A DNA stretch of 64,000 nt, taken from positions 1-64,000 of the forward strand of contig RPRQ01000013.1 of assembly GCA_003818205.1 (NCBI GenBank). Direction: 5' to 3'. A model generated the notes under the pieces. The model had not been told where the DNA came from. It saw only the letters and a program-made list of their open reading frames with translations, and did not search any database. Position 1 is the first letter of the stretch, and every line of letters begins with the position of its first letter. Positions 1-8,847 of this stretch are shown one piece after another. The stretch comes from Bacteroidales bacterium. Lineage in GTDB: Bacteria; Bacteroidota; Bacteroidia; Bacteroidales; Tenuifilaceae. The position numbers and the translations under genes were made by a program.

Positions 1-1
1 A

Positions 2-694
2 GAGATTACACCAACGGCACCTCCAATGCACGCATTAACCCTTGATGTTGTCTTTTATATTGTTGATGCTGCTAGCCAGACTATTTTTAGCCAAACCAGC
101 ATATCCGTTAAAGCTGTTGGTGCAACTGAAGATAAAGCTTACATCGCGGGATTAAAGAACCTAAACGTTAAAGCGGGCCAATTCAAAGGCTTTGTTGAAA
201 CTGGGAAAACTAAGATTATCGAATATTATAACTCGCAATGCGATGTGATTATGAAGGGGGCAAACGCCTTAGCTGGACAAAAAAAATACGAGGAAGCTCT
301 TTTCAACTTACTGTGCGTACCCGATGTTTGCCGCGAATGCTTTGATAAATGTATGGATTTATCGATTGATATCTACAAGCAGTACGCAAACTACAAATGT
401 ACAGAGTATATGTCGGGTGCAAAAGCAGCATGGGCTGCTATGAATACCGATAAAGCAGCTGAATTCTTAGGCAAAATCACTCCCGATATGGAGTGCTACC
501 CTCAAGCCGTTGAACTTGTTGAAGAGATTAAACAAAAACAACTAGCCGATGGCGCAAACGTATGGACATTTAAGATGAAGCAGTTTGATGCTACAGTTGA
601 CAAAGAAAAGATGATGATTGAGGCTGGTAAAGAAGTTGCCGTGGCACAGGCATTAGGTGCTAACAGATACGACTGGAGCTGGCTTTACAAATAA
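2..694 (+). CDS. Conserved hypothetical protein, 5' end outside the window
   Basis: The frame is open to the first bases of the window, so the gene starts upstream and the internal ATG at base 26 is probably not the start. The visible part has a beta-rich N-terminal stretch, then helical sequence resembling a tetratricopeptide-type repeat (residues about 60-130 counted from the ATG), with a cysteine cluster CVPDVCRECFDKC. There is no recognisable enzymatic motif. It lies 56 bases upstream of an LPP20-like lipoprotein gene on the same strand, so the two are probably co-transcribed. I do not recognise the family; by context it is likely part of a cell-envelope group. Confidence 0.75.
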   Translation, partial: EITPTAPPMHALTLDVVFYIVDAASQTIFSQTSISVKAVGATEDKAYIAGLKNLNVKAGQFKGFVETGKTKIIEYYNSQCDVIMKGANALAGQKKYEEALFNLLCVPDVCRECFDKCMDLSIDIYKQYANYKCTEYMSGAKAAWAAMNTDKAAEFLGKITPDMECYPQAVELVEEIKQKQLADGANVWTFKMKQFDATVDKEKMMIEAGKEVAVAQALGANRYDWSWLYK

Positions 695-750
695 TAGTAA
701 ACTAAACAGAAAATTATTAACTCTCAATTATTAAATTAAATAAAACGATT

Positions 751-1329
751 ATGAAACTAACTAAAACCTTTTTGTTTGTAGGCGCAATTGCTTTTGCAGT
801 AGCCCTTGTAAGTTGTGGTGGTTCAAAACCTTCTGTTAAGGATAGCGGATTAGGAAAAGAAATTTCTATTCCTTGTAGCGATGCTGATTTTCATTCAGAT
901 CAAAAATTCTTCCGTGGTACAGGTACAGGAACCAGCCAAGACATGAGTACAGCTAAAAATAAAGCTAGTATCGATGCGAATAGCAACCTAGCTGGATCGA
1001 TCAACCGTACCATCAAAACCGTTACCGATCGTTATACCAATGAGCGTCAGATTGGCGAAAACTCAGAGTTTGAGCAAAAATTCGAGCAGCTAACCCGCGA
1101 CGTTGTTAACCAAGAGTTAAATAACGTTTCAACTGTATGCAGCAAGTCATTTACAAAAGAAGGAAAATTTTCTTTCTACGTAGCTGTTGAGGTTGCTAAG
1201 GATGAACTTTTAAACAAGATTAAAGACAAAATTAGCAAAGATCAAAAGTTACAACTTGACTACGACAAGCAGAAGTTTGAAAACATCTTCAATGAGGAGA
1301 TGAATAAACTTGCTGGAGAGCAAAAATAA
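751..1329 (+). CDS. LPP20-like lipoprotein
   Basis: A lipoprotein signal peptide with the lipobox ALVSCGG puts the lipidated cysteine at about residue 22. The body carries the pattern of the LPP20/FlgT-N-like fold: a GTGTGTSQDMSTAKNKASIDA segment (a residue of ageing alanine/serine helix following a Gly-rich strand) and a later helix leading into VAVEVAKDEL. Members of this family are envelope-anchored and mostly of unknown role. The downstream 430-residue protein has the same fold signature, which suggests that the two products act together at the outer membrane. The start is unambiguous because the signal peptide begins at the ATG. The function is not known. Confidence 0.8.
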   Translation: MKLTKTFLFVGAIAFAVALVSCGGSKPSVKDSGLGKEISIPCSDADFHSDQKFFRGTGTGTSQDMSTAKNKASIDANSNLAGSINRTIKTVTDRYTNERQIGENSEFEQKFEQLTRDVVNQELNNVSTVCSKSFTKEGKFSFYVAVEVAKDELLNKIKDKISKDQKLQLDYDKQKFENIFNEEMNKLAGEQK

Positions 1330-1350
1330 TCTTCAATAGAAGGAACACTA

Positions 1351-1376
1351 ATCAGCAACCCTTCGGGGTTGCTGAT
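1351..1376 (+). terminator. Perfect hairpin with UUCG loop after the lipoprotein gene
   Basis: There is an 11-base-pair perfect stem (ATCAGCAACCC with its complement) closed by a TTCG loop in the stable C(UUCG)G context. No T tract follows (the next bases are TGCTATAGGGG), so it may be a processing or mRNA-stabilising hairpin rather than a classical terminator. Confidence 0.6.
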
Positions 1377-1462
1377 TGCTATAGGGGTGTTTCAATTTAT
1401 ACGTTTGAGGTTAAAATAACTCTGTTTACACCATTCATTAAATAAACCCAAACAATATTATC

Positions 1463-2755
1463 ATGAAGAAATACTTACTATTGGTTGTAGCATTAATAAC
1501 CACAGTAGGAATAAGCTTATCGCAGGATAAGGTTATTCAAAAGAGTGGTAAACAGCCAAAATGGGTAAATAATCTTGAAAAGGATTATATCATCACCGTT
1601 GGTCGCGGTGCTACAAGCCAAGAAGCTCAACAAAATGCTCTTACTATGGTAAAAGAGCGAATCGTTTCATCGGTTGCTGAGAATGTGAAGGCTAAAACAG
1701 AACTCAAGAAAGAAGAAGCCAATTACAACAATAATATTTCTGTTTTCCTTGAAAAATTTGCATCTTCAACTACCATAGAGTCAGGGAAAGTACCATTCCT
1801 TCAAGGAATTTCTCTATCAAAGGTTGAGGAGTTCTACTGGGAGAAACTCCAAGGGAAAGATAAAAAGGAATATTTCTACTATCACCTAAAATATCCATTC
1901 CCTGAATTTGAGATGCAAAAGCTGGTGATGGACTATAAGATGAGAGATAATGAACTCACTAGACAGCTCGAAGATTTGATTGCACAGGCAGAATCTGTTG
2001 AAACTGTTGAACAGGCTGAAAAGAATATAGGCGAACTGAGAGTTCTCACCGATTACTTTATGGATGGACGCAAGAATCAGGCTGAATTAGGGATTACCCG
2101 TTACAACTCTCTACTTGGTTCTATTGAACTTGTTGAGGTTGAGAGTAACCTTGGAGAACTCAAGTATTCTCTAAGGCTTGGAACAAAAACAATTACTACC
2201 GTTAAGAAGCCAATTACAAAATCGGAATGCGCTCGTATTACTTCGACAATAAATAATCAAGATCATTGGTTAGTTAAATACGACTATGCAAATTGCTACG
2301 AAGATCCTGAAAATAACATCCTTGTTAAGTACCGATTTGGCAATACTGATGTTCAAAAAAAGTTCTACTTTGATATTTCAGTGAATAAAGCTAGTATTTT
2401 TGTAAATGTACCATTCCATTTTACTACCACAACAAAGGGTGAAAGTACTGTAGATGCTTCAATGCTTGATTTGACAGTTGTATCGAAGTACGAAACGGCG
2501 TTTACAATTGAGAAAGTTATTATTGAGTTTAAAGGATTAACCCCCGTAATTATCGATGGAATTAATCAAAGTTTTAGCGGAAAAGGAAATCATAACCTCA
2601 AACTTAATATAAACCAAGCCATCAAGATTACTGAAACTTCATCCGTAGGTAAAACCTTATCATTGCTTTCTGGCTATATTCACTTTAAAACCAATGCAAC
2701 AGGTGAAGTTAAAACCTATAGAATTTACAACCATAGCTATACTACCGATTGGTAA
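1463..2755 (+). CDS. Exported LPP20-domain protein
   Basis: The protein has a cleavable signal peptide (residues 1-20, ending in GISLSQ) without a lipobox cysteine. Residues about 30-150 match the LPP20 pattern: an ITVGRGATSQEAQQNAL segment followed by a helix and an aromatic-rich strand (EKLQGKDKKEYFYYHLKYP). A charged helical region (about 150-215) follows, then a long beta-rich C-terminal half with no recognised domain. It lies after the UUCG hairpin, on the same strand as the LPP20-like lipoprotein, and ends at a strong shared terminator. The role is unknown; an envelope-associated function is inferred from the signal peptide and the neighbours. Confidence 0.78.
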   Translation: MKKYLLLVVALITTVGISLSQDKVIQKSGKQPKWVNNLEKDYIITVGRGATSQEAQQNALTMVKERIVSSVAENVKAKTELKKEEANYNNNISVFLEKFASSTTIESGKVPFLQGISLSKVEEFYWEKLQGKDKKEYFYYHLKYPFPEFEMQKLVMDYKMRDNELTRQLEDLIAQAESVETVEQAEKNIGELRVLTDYFMDGRKNQAELGITRYNSLLGSIELVEVESNLGELKYSLRLGTKTITTVKKPITKSECARITSTINNQDHWLVKYDYANCYEDPENNILVKYRFGNTDVQKKFYFDISVNKASIFVNVPFHFTTTTKGESTVDASMLDLTVVSKYETAFTIEKVIIEFKGLTPVIIDGINQSFSGKGNHNLKLNINQAIKITETSSVGKTLSLLSGYIHFKTNATGEVKTYRIYNHSYTTDW

Positions 2756-2777
2756 AAACCAATTCAGTAATAATGAA

Positions 2778-2804
2778 AAAGGCTCGATTTTCGAGCCTTT
2801 TTTT
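2778..2804. terminator. Bidirectional terminator
   Basis: The stem AAAGGCTCGA with loop TTT and its perfect complement is flanked by A and T runs, so it works on both strands. It separates the LPP20-domain gene from the convergent SiaC-like gene, whose stop codon lies in the T run. Confidence 0.85.
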
Positions 2805-3183
2805 ATTCTTTATAAATTTGGAATTCGAATGGAACCTTTACATGCTCCGAAAGGTCAAACCCAGCCTCTTTGATGTCAATATCCTCATCGTTATACTTCC
2901 AAATGACCTTAACCTTGTTGCCTAAACTAGCAAGCTTTTCAATTTTCTTGAAAACCTGAAAGATAAGCTTTGAACTTGGAGTGTTGTAATAAATCATCTT
3001 GAACTTAATTACAGTTTCTGGATTAGGGTCTAGTATATACGCATCCCACCACTGTAGTATAGGCTCATAGAATGCTTTGGCGTCTTCAGGTAACGAGTTG
3101 CCCGAAAACTCAAAGATTCCATTGCCTTTATCAAGGATAATTTCGGGGTACTGACTAGTTGATTTATATCTTAAAACATCCAT
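2803..3183 (-). CDS. SiaC-family regulatory phosphoprotein (DUF1987)
   Basis: The protein is 126 residues long, the usual length of the DUF1987/SiaC family. The diagnostic motif is YYNTPSSK at residues 65-72, with Thr68 at the position of the phosphothreonine known from Pseudomonas aeruginosa SiaC. In that system the SiaB kinase and the SiaA SpoIIE-like phosphatase set the phosphorylation state, and unphosphorylated SiaC activates a diguanylate cyclase. Here no kinase, phosphatase or cyclase gene is adjacent, so the partner proteins must be encoded elsewhere. The family assignment is firm; the target is unknown. Confidence 0.85.
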   Translation of the reverse strand: MDVLRYKSTSQYPEIILDKGNGIFEFSGNSLPEDAKAFYEPILQWWDAYILDPNPETVIKFKMIYYNTPSSKLIFQVFKKIEKLASLGNKVKVIWKYNDEDIDIKEAGFDLSEHVKVPFEFQIYKE

Positions 3184-3342
3184 ATTGGTTCAATTATAAA
3201 TTCTGGCACTATAAAATTACACTTTTTAAAAGTAAATACTTTATTTTTTACAATAATTTTTATAGAAGGAACAAGTTATTTGTAAAAATTGTTTACTGAC
3301 CATTAGTGATAGGATGAAAATCGTTAAAAAAATCATTAAAAT

Positions 3343-4239
3343 CTATCTCTTAAATCTAGCAAAAACACCTAAAGGCAAACGCTTTAAGCTCTTATCGGTT
3401 ATGTAAAGTTCACCATATTTTGGTGCCTTTACATTAAAATTCGATTTTACCATGCTCTCGGCAATTAATGCTGAGAAACCGATTGAATATAGATTTAAAA
3501 CCAAAAAACTTTTACTAGGGGCTAGAATCTGGTTACATGCTTTAAGCAAATCGTTAATCCCCTCATCAAGTATCCACCTCTCCCCATCGGGACCTCGACC
3601 ATACGCTGGAGGATCGAGAATGATACCATTATATATATTGCCACGTCGGCCCTCGCGATGAACAAACTTAACAGCATCGTCAATTATCCAACGAATATCG
3701 TTTAAGCCCGATGCCTCCATATTCTCCCTTGCCCATGTAACAACTTGTTTTATTGAATCTAAATGGGTAACTTCTGCTCCTGCTGCTCTAGCGGCTAACG
3801 ATGCACCACCAGTGTATGCAAAAAGGTTTAAAACCTTTGGGTTGGGCATTTCAAAACCTTTAACTGTATCGTAGATATAATTCCAGTTTGAAGCCTGCTC
3901 GGGGAAAATTCCAACATGCTTAAATGAAGTGAAACCCAATCTGAACCGAAGGTTCATTTCCTGGTACTGATAATCGATGTACCACTGCTCCTTTACCCCT
4001 GGTTTAATATTCCACTCCCCTTTCTCAGTATCATTTGCAGTAGAAATATTACTAATCGATCTTTTTTGGATAAAATGGGCATGAGCCATTTTTTTCCATT
4101 CATCCTTCGACAAGCTCTTATCCCAAATAGCTTGCGGCTCAGGTCGAGCAACTATAATCTCGCCAAAACGTTCTAACTTCTCAAAATCTCCGCTATCGAT
4201 TAGCTCATAGTTAGGCCAATTGGGTGTTAATAGTTCCAT
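3343..4239 (-). CDS. Class I SAM-dependent methyltransferase, RlmI/RlmK-like
   Basis: The protein has an N-terminal beta domain (residues 1-100) and a Rossmann methyltransferase core. Motif I is NLFAYTGGASLAARAAGA (about 137-154), an acidic ribose-binding residue follows in THLDS, and the catalytic-type motif is LDPPAYGRG (about 208-216). This combination belongs to the PF10672 group, related to the 23S rRNA cytosine/guanine methyltransferases RlmI and RlmK. The PUA domain of RlmI is absent, so the exact target is uncertain. The gene begins 4 bases after the end of the RlhA-like gene, so both are on one transcript and probably both modify rRNA. Confidence 0.82.
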   Translation of the reverse strand: MELLTPNWPNYELIDSGDFEKLERFGEIIVARPEPQAIWDKSLSKDEWKKMAHAHFIQKRSISNISTANDTEKGEWNIKPGVKEQWYIDYQYQEMNLRFRLGFTSFKHVGIFPEQASNWNYIYDTVKGFEMPNPKVLNLFAYTGGASLAARAAGAEVTHLDSIKQVVTWARENMEASGLNDIRWIIDDAVKFVHREGRRGNIYNGIILDPPAYGRGPDGERWILDEGINDLLKACNQILAPSKSFLVLNLYSIGFSALIAESMVKSNFNVKAPKYGELYITDKSLKRLPLGVFARFKR

Positions 4240-4243
4240 TTAG

Positions 4244-6064
4244 TTATTCTTTTGGTGATTTAACTTTCATTAAACAATTCTTACAGTCAAACTCTAACGG
4301 GTAAAGATTTTTATTATCCCTCAAATATAGCTCTCCTGTTTGTTTTCCTCCCTGTTTTGATGGGCAAATTCCAATTTCATATTTAATGCAGTACCGTGTT
4401 ACCATCAGCTCTGTATCAGGAACTTTTTGAAGTTCAAATGCAGTATCTACGCATGAAACACCATGCCTTCTATAAAATGCTTTGGATAATTGATTCGATA
4501 CATTTCCCTTAAAGGTAAGCTTTGATGTAATGTATGGATTGTCAGAACTCTTCCTATTATTAATTGGTTTACAATATAATTCAATCCTTTTGTTAAGAAG
4601 CATTTCAAGCAGATTCCTTCGAATCTGATTAATGGTTGATGTTGGGATAAAAACTGGGTTATTCATTAAGACATCAACCTTTTGTACTTTAAATATTGTA
4701 TCGCCTGATTTTGAGAGCTGATTAATGATATTCTCTACTGATTTATCAGCATTCATAGCATTATCAAATTTCTCAGAAACTGTAATTGAAATAGTATGAT
4801 TGTCTTCGTCTTTAGCCGAGAAAATGATTTCTGAATCGGATTGCTCAGCCTTTATTTCACATCCCAGCCAACGATTTTTATTGCTAATCTTCAGTGCATT
4901 GCTAAATTCATGATCGTGATTACGGTAAATTTCTACCCCAATCTTAAGTTCGCTTAAATCACCATAAGGAAATATCTTGCTCCCTTCCACTCGATTAACT
5001 CTAAGCCCTGTAAGAACTCCCTTGGGATTAATAAAGCAGATTCCATCGCCATTAACTAGAGCATCTTTACTCCTAATGGTAAACCAACCTTTCCCTATTT
5101 CGGTAACAATTCCTAACTTTTTCCCAACAGATTTTTGTGTATCCATCGATGATTGCTCCTTTTCTCGCCCGCTAACAAAGTAGGTTGTAAACCCTCTATT
5201 AAAACTCCGTTCGGGATCGGGAGTAAAGGCAATTTCACAAATACCAGACGAGGCTCGTTTAAGATTTTGATTATTCTCAATAATCTTATTTAATAGGGTA
5301 TTATAATAGCTAGCAACATTCTTTACATAGCTAATATCTTTTAATCGACCCTCAATCTTAAACGAGGTTATCCCCGAATCGATTAAGTCGGCGAGATGAT
5401 TTGATAGGTTGATATCCTTTAAAGAAAGTAGGTGCTTGTTCTTAATTAAAACTTTACCCGCTCCATCCACTAAATCGTAGGATGAACGGCATGGTTGAGA
5501 GCAAGTACCTCGATTGGCGCTTCGACCCGTTATGGCTTGGCTAAAATAGCATTGTCCGCTGAAGCTAACGCATAGAGCACCATGAACAAAAGCCTCAAGT
5601 TCAATATTTGTCTGGTTACTAATCTCTTTAATCTCATTCAGTGCAAGTTCCCTTGCTAAAATAACCCTTTTAAAACCTACACTCTCGAGGAACTTAATCT
5701 TATCTATTGAATCGTTGTGGGTTTGAGTGCTTGCAAAAATTGGGATTGGAGGCAAATCCATCTCAAGGATTGCCAAATCCTGAATGATAATGGCATCGAC
5801 TCCTATTTTATGTAAATTTTCAATTAACGATTTTACCTTATCAAGCTCATCATCATAGATTATGGTATTTACCGTTACGTAAACCCGAACATAGAAGGGA
5901 TGAGCATAATTTACTAATTTCTCAATATCAGAAAGTGAATTACCTGCATCCTCCCTAGCCCCAAATTGATTAGCCCCTATATATATAGCATCGGCACCAT
6001 GATTTATGGCTGCAACACCGGTTTCGTAATCCTTAGCAGGGCAAAGTAATTCAAGATATTTCAT
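4244..6064 (-). CDS. rlhA: U32 peptidase-family protein, RlhA-type rRNA hydroxylation enzyme
   Basis: The N-terminal half is a U32 domain with GADAIYIGANQFGAR near residue 24, FVHGALCVSFSGQC (about 160-173) and the signature RSANRGTCSQPCR (about 180-192). The C-terminal half has the length and the terminal cysteines (YCIKYEIGICP, DCKNCLMK) of the long U32 proteins with the DUF3656 insertion, as in E. coli RlhA (YdcP). RlhA makes 5-hydroxycytidine at C2501 of 23S rRNA; the shorter U32 proteins TrhP/UbiU act on tRNA or quinones. The length of about 600 residues favours the RlhA type, but a TrhP-like role cannot be excluded. The downstream methyltransferase fits an RNA-modification operon. Confidence 0.75.
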   Translation of the reverse strand: MKYLELLCPAKDYETGVAAINHGADAIYIGANQFGAREDAGNSLSDIEKLVNYAHPFYVRVYVTVNTIIYDDELDKVKSLIENLHKIGVDAIIIQDLAILEMDLPPIPIFASTQTHNDSIDKIKFLESVGFKRVILARELALNEIKEISNQTNIELEAFVHGALCVSFSGQCYFSQAITGRSANRGTCSQPCRSSYDLVDGAGKVLIKNKHLLSLKDINLSNHLADLIDSGITSFKIEGRLKDISYVKNVASYYNTLLNKIIENNQNLKRASSGICEIAFTPDPERSFNRGFTTYFVSGREKEQSSMDTQKSVGKKLGIVTEIGKGWFTIRSKDALVNGDGICFINPKGVLTGLRVNRVEGSKIFPYGDLSELKIGVEIYRNHDHEFSNALKISNKNRWLGCEIKAEQSDSEIIFSAKDEDNHTISITVSEKFDNAMNADKSVENIINQLSKSGDTIFKVQKVDVLMNNPVFIPTSTINQIRRNLLEMLLNKRIELYCKPINNRKSSDNPYITSKLTFKGNVSNQLSKAFYRRHGVSCVDTAFELQKVPDTELMVTRYCIKYEIGICPSKQGGKQTGELYLRDNKNLYPLEFDCKNCLMKVKSPKE

Positions 6065-6159
6065 GAAAAAATTGGCAGTAAATTCGTTTCAAAATTAACT
6101 TTAAGAATGCTAATCATATTCATGAATGAATAAATCTTTACAAATTTTTTGGAGTCATT

Positions 6160-6240
6160 TACAAGGTATCGTCCCTACGGGACTTACAAACAAATCTCAC
6201 CTACTTACTACCAACATTTTGACCCTACGGGGCAATATTA
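6160..6240. repeat. Intergenic CCCTACGGG repeat pair
   Basis: The motif GTCCCTACGGGAC (perfect palindromic core) is followed about 50 bases later by GACCCTACGGGGC. The base composition is richer in GC than the surrounding AT-rich spacer. It looks like a copy of a dispersed Bacteroidota intergenic repeat. No coding potential was seen. Confidence 0.5.
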
Positions 6241-6265
6241 TAAAATAGAATTGGTAAGGGTTGTA

Positions 6266-6709
6266 TCAGCGTTTTTTAAGGAAGAATTTTGACACTAATG
6301 ATGAACAATCGTTTTTAAGAATATCAAAAGTGACAGTTGTCTTAGGATGCAGAATTTTCCTCTCGAAAAGATTGAATCCACGTTTAGGATCACTTGCTCC
6401 ATAAACCAATCTTCCTAACTGCGACCAATAGAGTGCACCTGCACACATAGGACATGGCTCAATGGTAACATAAAGAGTACATTGAACGAGATATTTGCCT
6501 CCAAGGTAGTTTGCTGCAGCAGTAATGGCCTGCATCTCAGCATGAGCAGTGGGATCGTTTAATGTTTCAGTAAGGTTATGTGCTCTTGCGATTATTTGGT
6601 TCTGGCAAACAATAACAGCCCCAATGGGAACCTCATCCTTATCGGCAGCTCTTTGAGCCTCCTTAAGAGCGTCCCGCATATATCGTTCATCAATCTGATT
6701 CTGATCCAT
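6266..6709 (-). CDS. tadA: tRNA-specific adenosine(34) deaminase TadA
   Basis: TadA converts adenosine to inosine at the wobble position of tRNA-Arg(ACG). The zinc-dependent deaminase signature is complete: HAE at residues 56-58 (His56 zinc ligand, Glu58 proton shuttle) and PCPMC at 85-89 (Cys86 and Cys89 zinc ligands). The family-specific NDPTAHAEMQAI context and a total length of 147 residues fit TadA rather than cytidine or guanine deaminases. The start gives the usual short N-terminal helix. It stands alone on its strand, next to aspS in divergent orientation, a common partnering of translation genes. Confidence 0.93.
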   Translation of the reverse strand: MDQNQIDERYMRDALKEAQRAADKDEVPIGAVIVCQNQIIARAHNLTETLNDPTAHAEMQAITAAANYLGGKYLVQCTLYVTIEPCPMCAGALYWSQLGRLVYGASDPKRGFNLFERKILHPKTTVTFDILKNDCSSLVSKFFLKKR

Positions 6710-6780
6710 GGGTTCAAGTGTTTAGTTGTTGGTTGTCAAGCACTATTTTTGAGTTTAGAAATCTATAAATCCATATTAAC

Positions 6781-6845
6781 AATGGAATATTGGAATGGTG
6801 AAAAAACTTCGTTGTCCCATTATTCCATTTTTCCATCATTCCATG
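6781..6845. repeat. Inverted-repeat element of the 'TGGAATATTGGAATG' type
   Basis: The left arm AATGGAATATTGGAATGGTG is roughly complementary to the right arm around CCATTATTCCATTTTTCCATC. The right-arm string ATTCCATTTTTCCATCATT is found again at about 63062-63080, again in a non-coding spacer. This identifies a dispersed repeat rather than a gene part. It lies between tadA and aspS, which diverge. Confidence 0.55.
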
Positions 6846-6960
6846 GAGTTCTAATTGTTCTCGAATTGATTCTCCAAAGGTATAAAGTTGTAAAAAATTG
6901 CTAACCTTTTAGGGGCATCAATTTTTTCTTTCTACTTTCGCATGATTAAAAATTTTGAAG

Positions 6961-8712
6961 ATGTACAGAACTCATAATTGTGGTGAACTCCGAATCACCA
7001 ATGTTGGACAAAATGTGATGCTTAGCGGATGGATTCAGAAAATCCGTAAACTTGGTGCGATGACATTCATTGATTTACGCGACCGATATGGCTTAACCCA
7101 ACTTGTTATAGACGACAAAAGCGATTCTGAATTAATTGATGCAGTATCAGGATTAGGTAGAGAATATGTGGTTAAAATCGAGGGCAAAGTTATTGAGCGT
7201 AGTAGCAAAAATAGCAAGATTCCAACGGGTGAAATTGAAGTTAAGGTTGAAAATTTGATAACATTAAACTCATCGGAAACCCCACCATTCACCATTGAGG
7301 ATGATACCGATGGCGGTGATGAGCTTCGCATGAAGTATCGTTACCTTGATTTAAGGAGGAATCCAGTTAAAGAGGCACTGATGCTCAGACATAGGATGGC
7401 TCAAGAGGTTCGAAAATATCTCGATAGTAAAGATTTTATTGAGGTTGAGACCCCTGTACTTATCAAATCCACACCTGAGGGTGCTCGCGACTTTGTTGTT
7501 CCATCGAGGATGAACCCAGGCGAGTTCTATGCGCTACCACAATCGCCTCAAACCTTTAAGCAATTGCTTATGGTTGCTGGGTTCGATAAATATTTTCAGA
7601 TTGTAAAATGCTTCCGCGATGAGGATTTAAGAGCCGATAGGCAACCTGAGTTCACTCAAATTGACTGCGAGATGTCGTTCGTTGAGCGCAAAGATATTCT
7701 TGCAACCTTTGAGGGGTTAACCAAGCACCTATTCAAATTCGTAAAGGGTATTGAGATTACTGAAGCATTCCAACAATTATCGTATCAGGATGCAATGACC
7801 TTTTACGGTTCCGATAAACCCGATTTACGTTTTGGGATGAAGTTTGTCGATATTACAGATTCCGTTAAAGGTAAAGGATTTGTTGTCTTTGATAGCGCTG
7901 AGTATATAGGAGGTATTTGCGCAACAGGTTGTGCTAGCTATTCGCGCAAACAGATTGATGAGCTAACCGAATATATCAAAAAACCGCAGATTGGCGGCAA
8001 AGGGTTAGTATATATCAGAATGGAAGAGGATGGCTCGATAAAATCATCAGTAGATAAATTTTATACTCCCGAAGATTTAAAGGCAATAGCAGATAAGATG
8101 AAGGCTCAAAAGGGCGATTTGATTCTGCTGATGTCAGGCGATAGAAAAAAGACCCTAACAGGTCTTTGCGAGCTACGCCTTGAGATGGGAAATAGGCTAA
8201 AACTCCGCGATAAAAACAAGTTTGCTCCGCTTTGGGTTGTCGATTTTCCGCTGCTAGAGTGGGACGAAGATGTTAAGCGATTCTTTGCCATGCATCATCC
8301 ATTCACATCACCAAACCCACAGGATATACCACTATTTGATACAGATCCCAAAGAGGTAAGAGCGAATGCTTACGACCTTGTAATTAATGGTGTTGAGATT
8401 GGTGGCGGTTCAATTCGAATTCACGATAAGCAGCTACAGCAAAGAATGTTTGAGGTGCTTGGATTTACCCCTGAGGATGCAGAGGCTCAGTTTGGATTCT
8501 TGATGACCGCTTTCAAATTCGGTGCACCACCTCATGGTGGTATTGCCTTTGGTTTCGACAGACTTTGCTCTCTTTTCGGAGGAGCTGACTCAATTAGGGA
8601 TTACATTGCTTTCCCAAAGAATAACTCAGGCAGGGATGTGATGATTAATTCACCATCACCCATCTCGAATGAACAGCTGAAAGAGCTGAGTATTGATGTT
8701 AAGAAAGCTTAG
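6961..8712 (+). CDS. aspS: Aspartyl-tRNA synthetase
   Basis: This class II synthetase charges tRNA-Asp. The N-terminal OB-fold anticodon-binding domain (residues 1-110) begins with [11 protein letters not shown], the family start, so the ATG at 6961 is chosen over an in-frame TTG two codons earlier. Motif 2 is visible as [16 protein letters not shown] (about 217-232), the GAD insertion domain follows, and motif 3 is [10 protein letters not shown] (about 537-546). The length of 583 residues is normal for a bacterial-type AspRS. Whether it is discriminating or non-discriminating cannot be read by eye. A TACTTTCG box about 20 bases upstream is a possible -7 element. Confidence 0.97.
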   Translation: MYRTHNCGELRITNVGQNVMLSGWIQKIRKLGAMTFIDLRDRYGLTQLVIDDKSDSELIDAVSGLGREYVVKIEGKVIERSSKNSKIPTGEIEVKVENLITLNSSETPPFTIEDDTDGGDELRMKYRYLDLRRNPVKEALMLRHRMAQEVRKYLDSKDFIEVETPVLIKSTPEGARDFVVPSRMNPGEFYALPQSPQTFKQLLMVAGFDKYFQIVKCFRDEDLRADRQPEFTQIDCEMSFVERKDILATFEGLTKHLFKFVKGIEITEAFQQLSYQDAMTFYGSDKPDLRFGMKFVDITDSVKGKGFVVFDSAEYIGGICATGCASYSRKQIDELTEYIKKPQIGGKGLVYIRMEEDGSIKSSVDKFYTPEDLKAIADKMKAQKGDLILLMSGDRKKTLTGLCELRLEMGNRLKLRDKNKFAPLWVVDFPLLEWDEDVKRFFAMHHPFTSPNPQDIPLFDTDPKEVRANAYDLVINGVEIGGGSIRIHDKQLQQRMFEVLGFTPEDAEAQFGFLMTAFKFGAPPHGGIAFGFDRLCSLFGGADSIRDYIAFPKNNSGRDVMINSPSPISNEQLKELSIDVKKA

Positions 8713-8798
8713 ATATTAGATTCTATCTGTCAGATTTTAGACGGTAGACTTTACCGATAATAGAAGTTGATTTTTGAAAATGGACTTCAAATAAAACG

Positions 8799-8838
8799 AG
8801 AACGCACCAATTAAAATTCAATTGGTGCGTTCTTATTT
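8799..8838. terminator. Bidirectional terminator between aspS and the tricorn-like gene
   Basis: A 14-base-pair perfect stem (AGAACGCACCAATT and its complement) with a 7-base loop is followed by TATTTTT on the plus strand. It lies between two convergent genes. Confidence 0.85.
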
Positions 8839-8847
8839 TTAATATCT

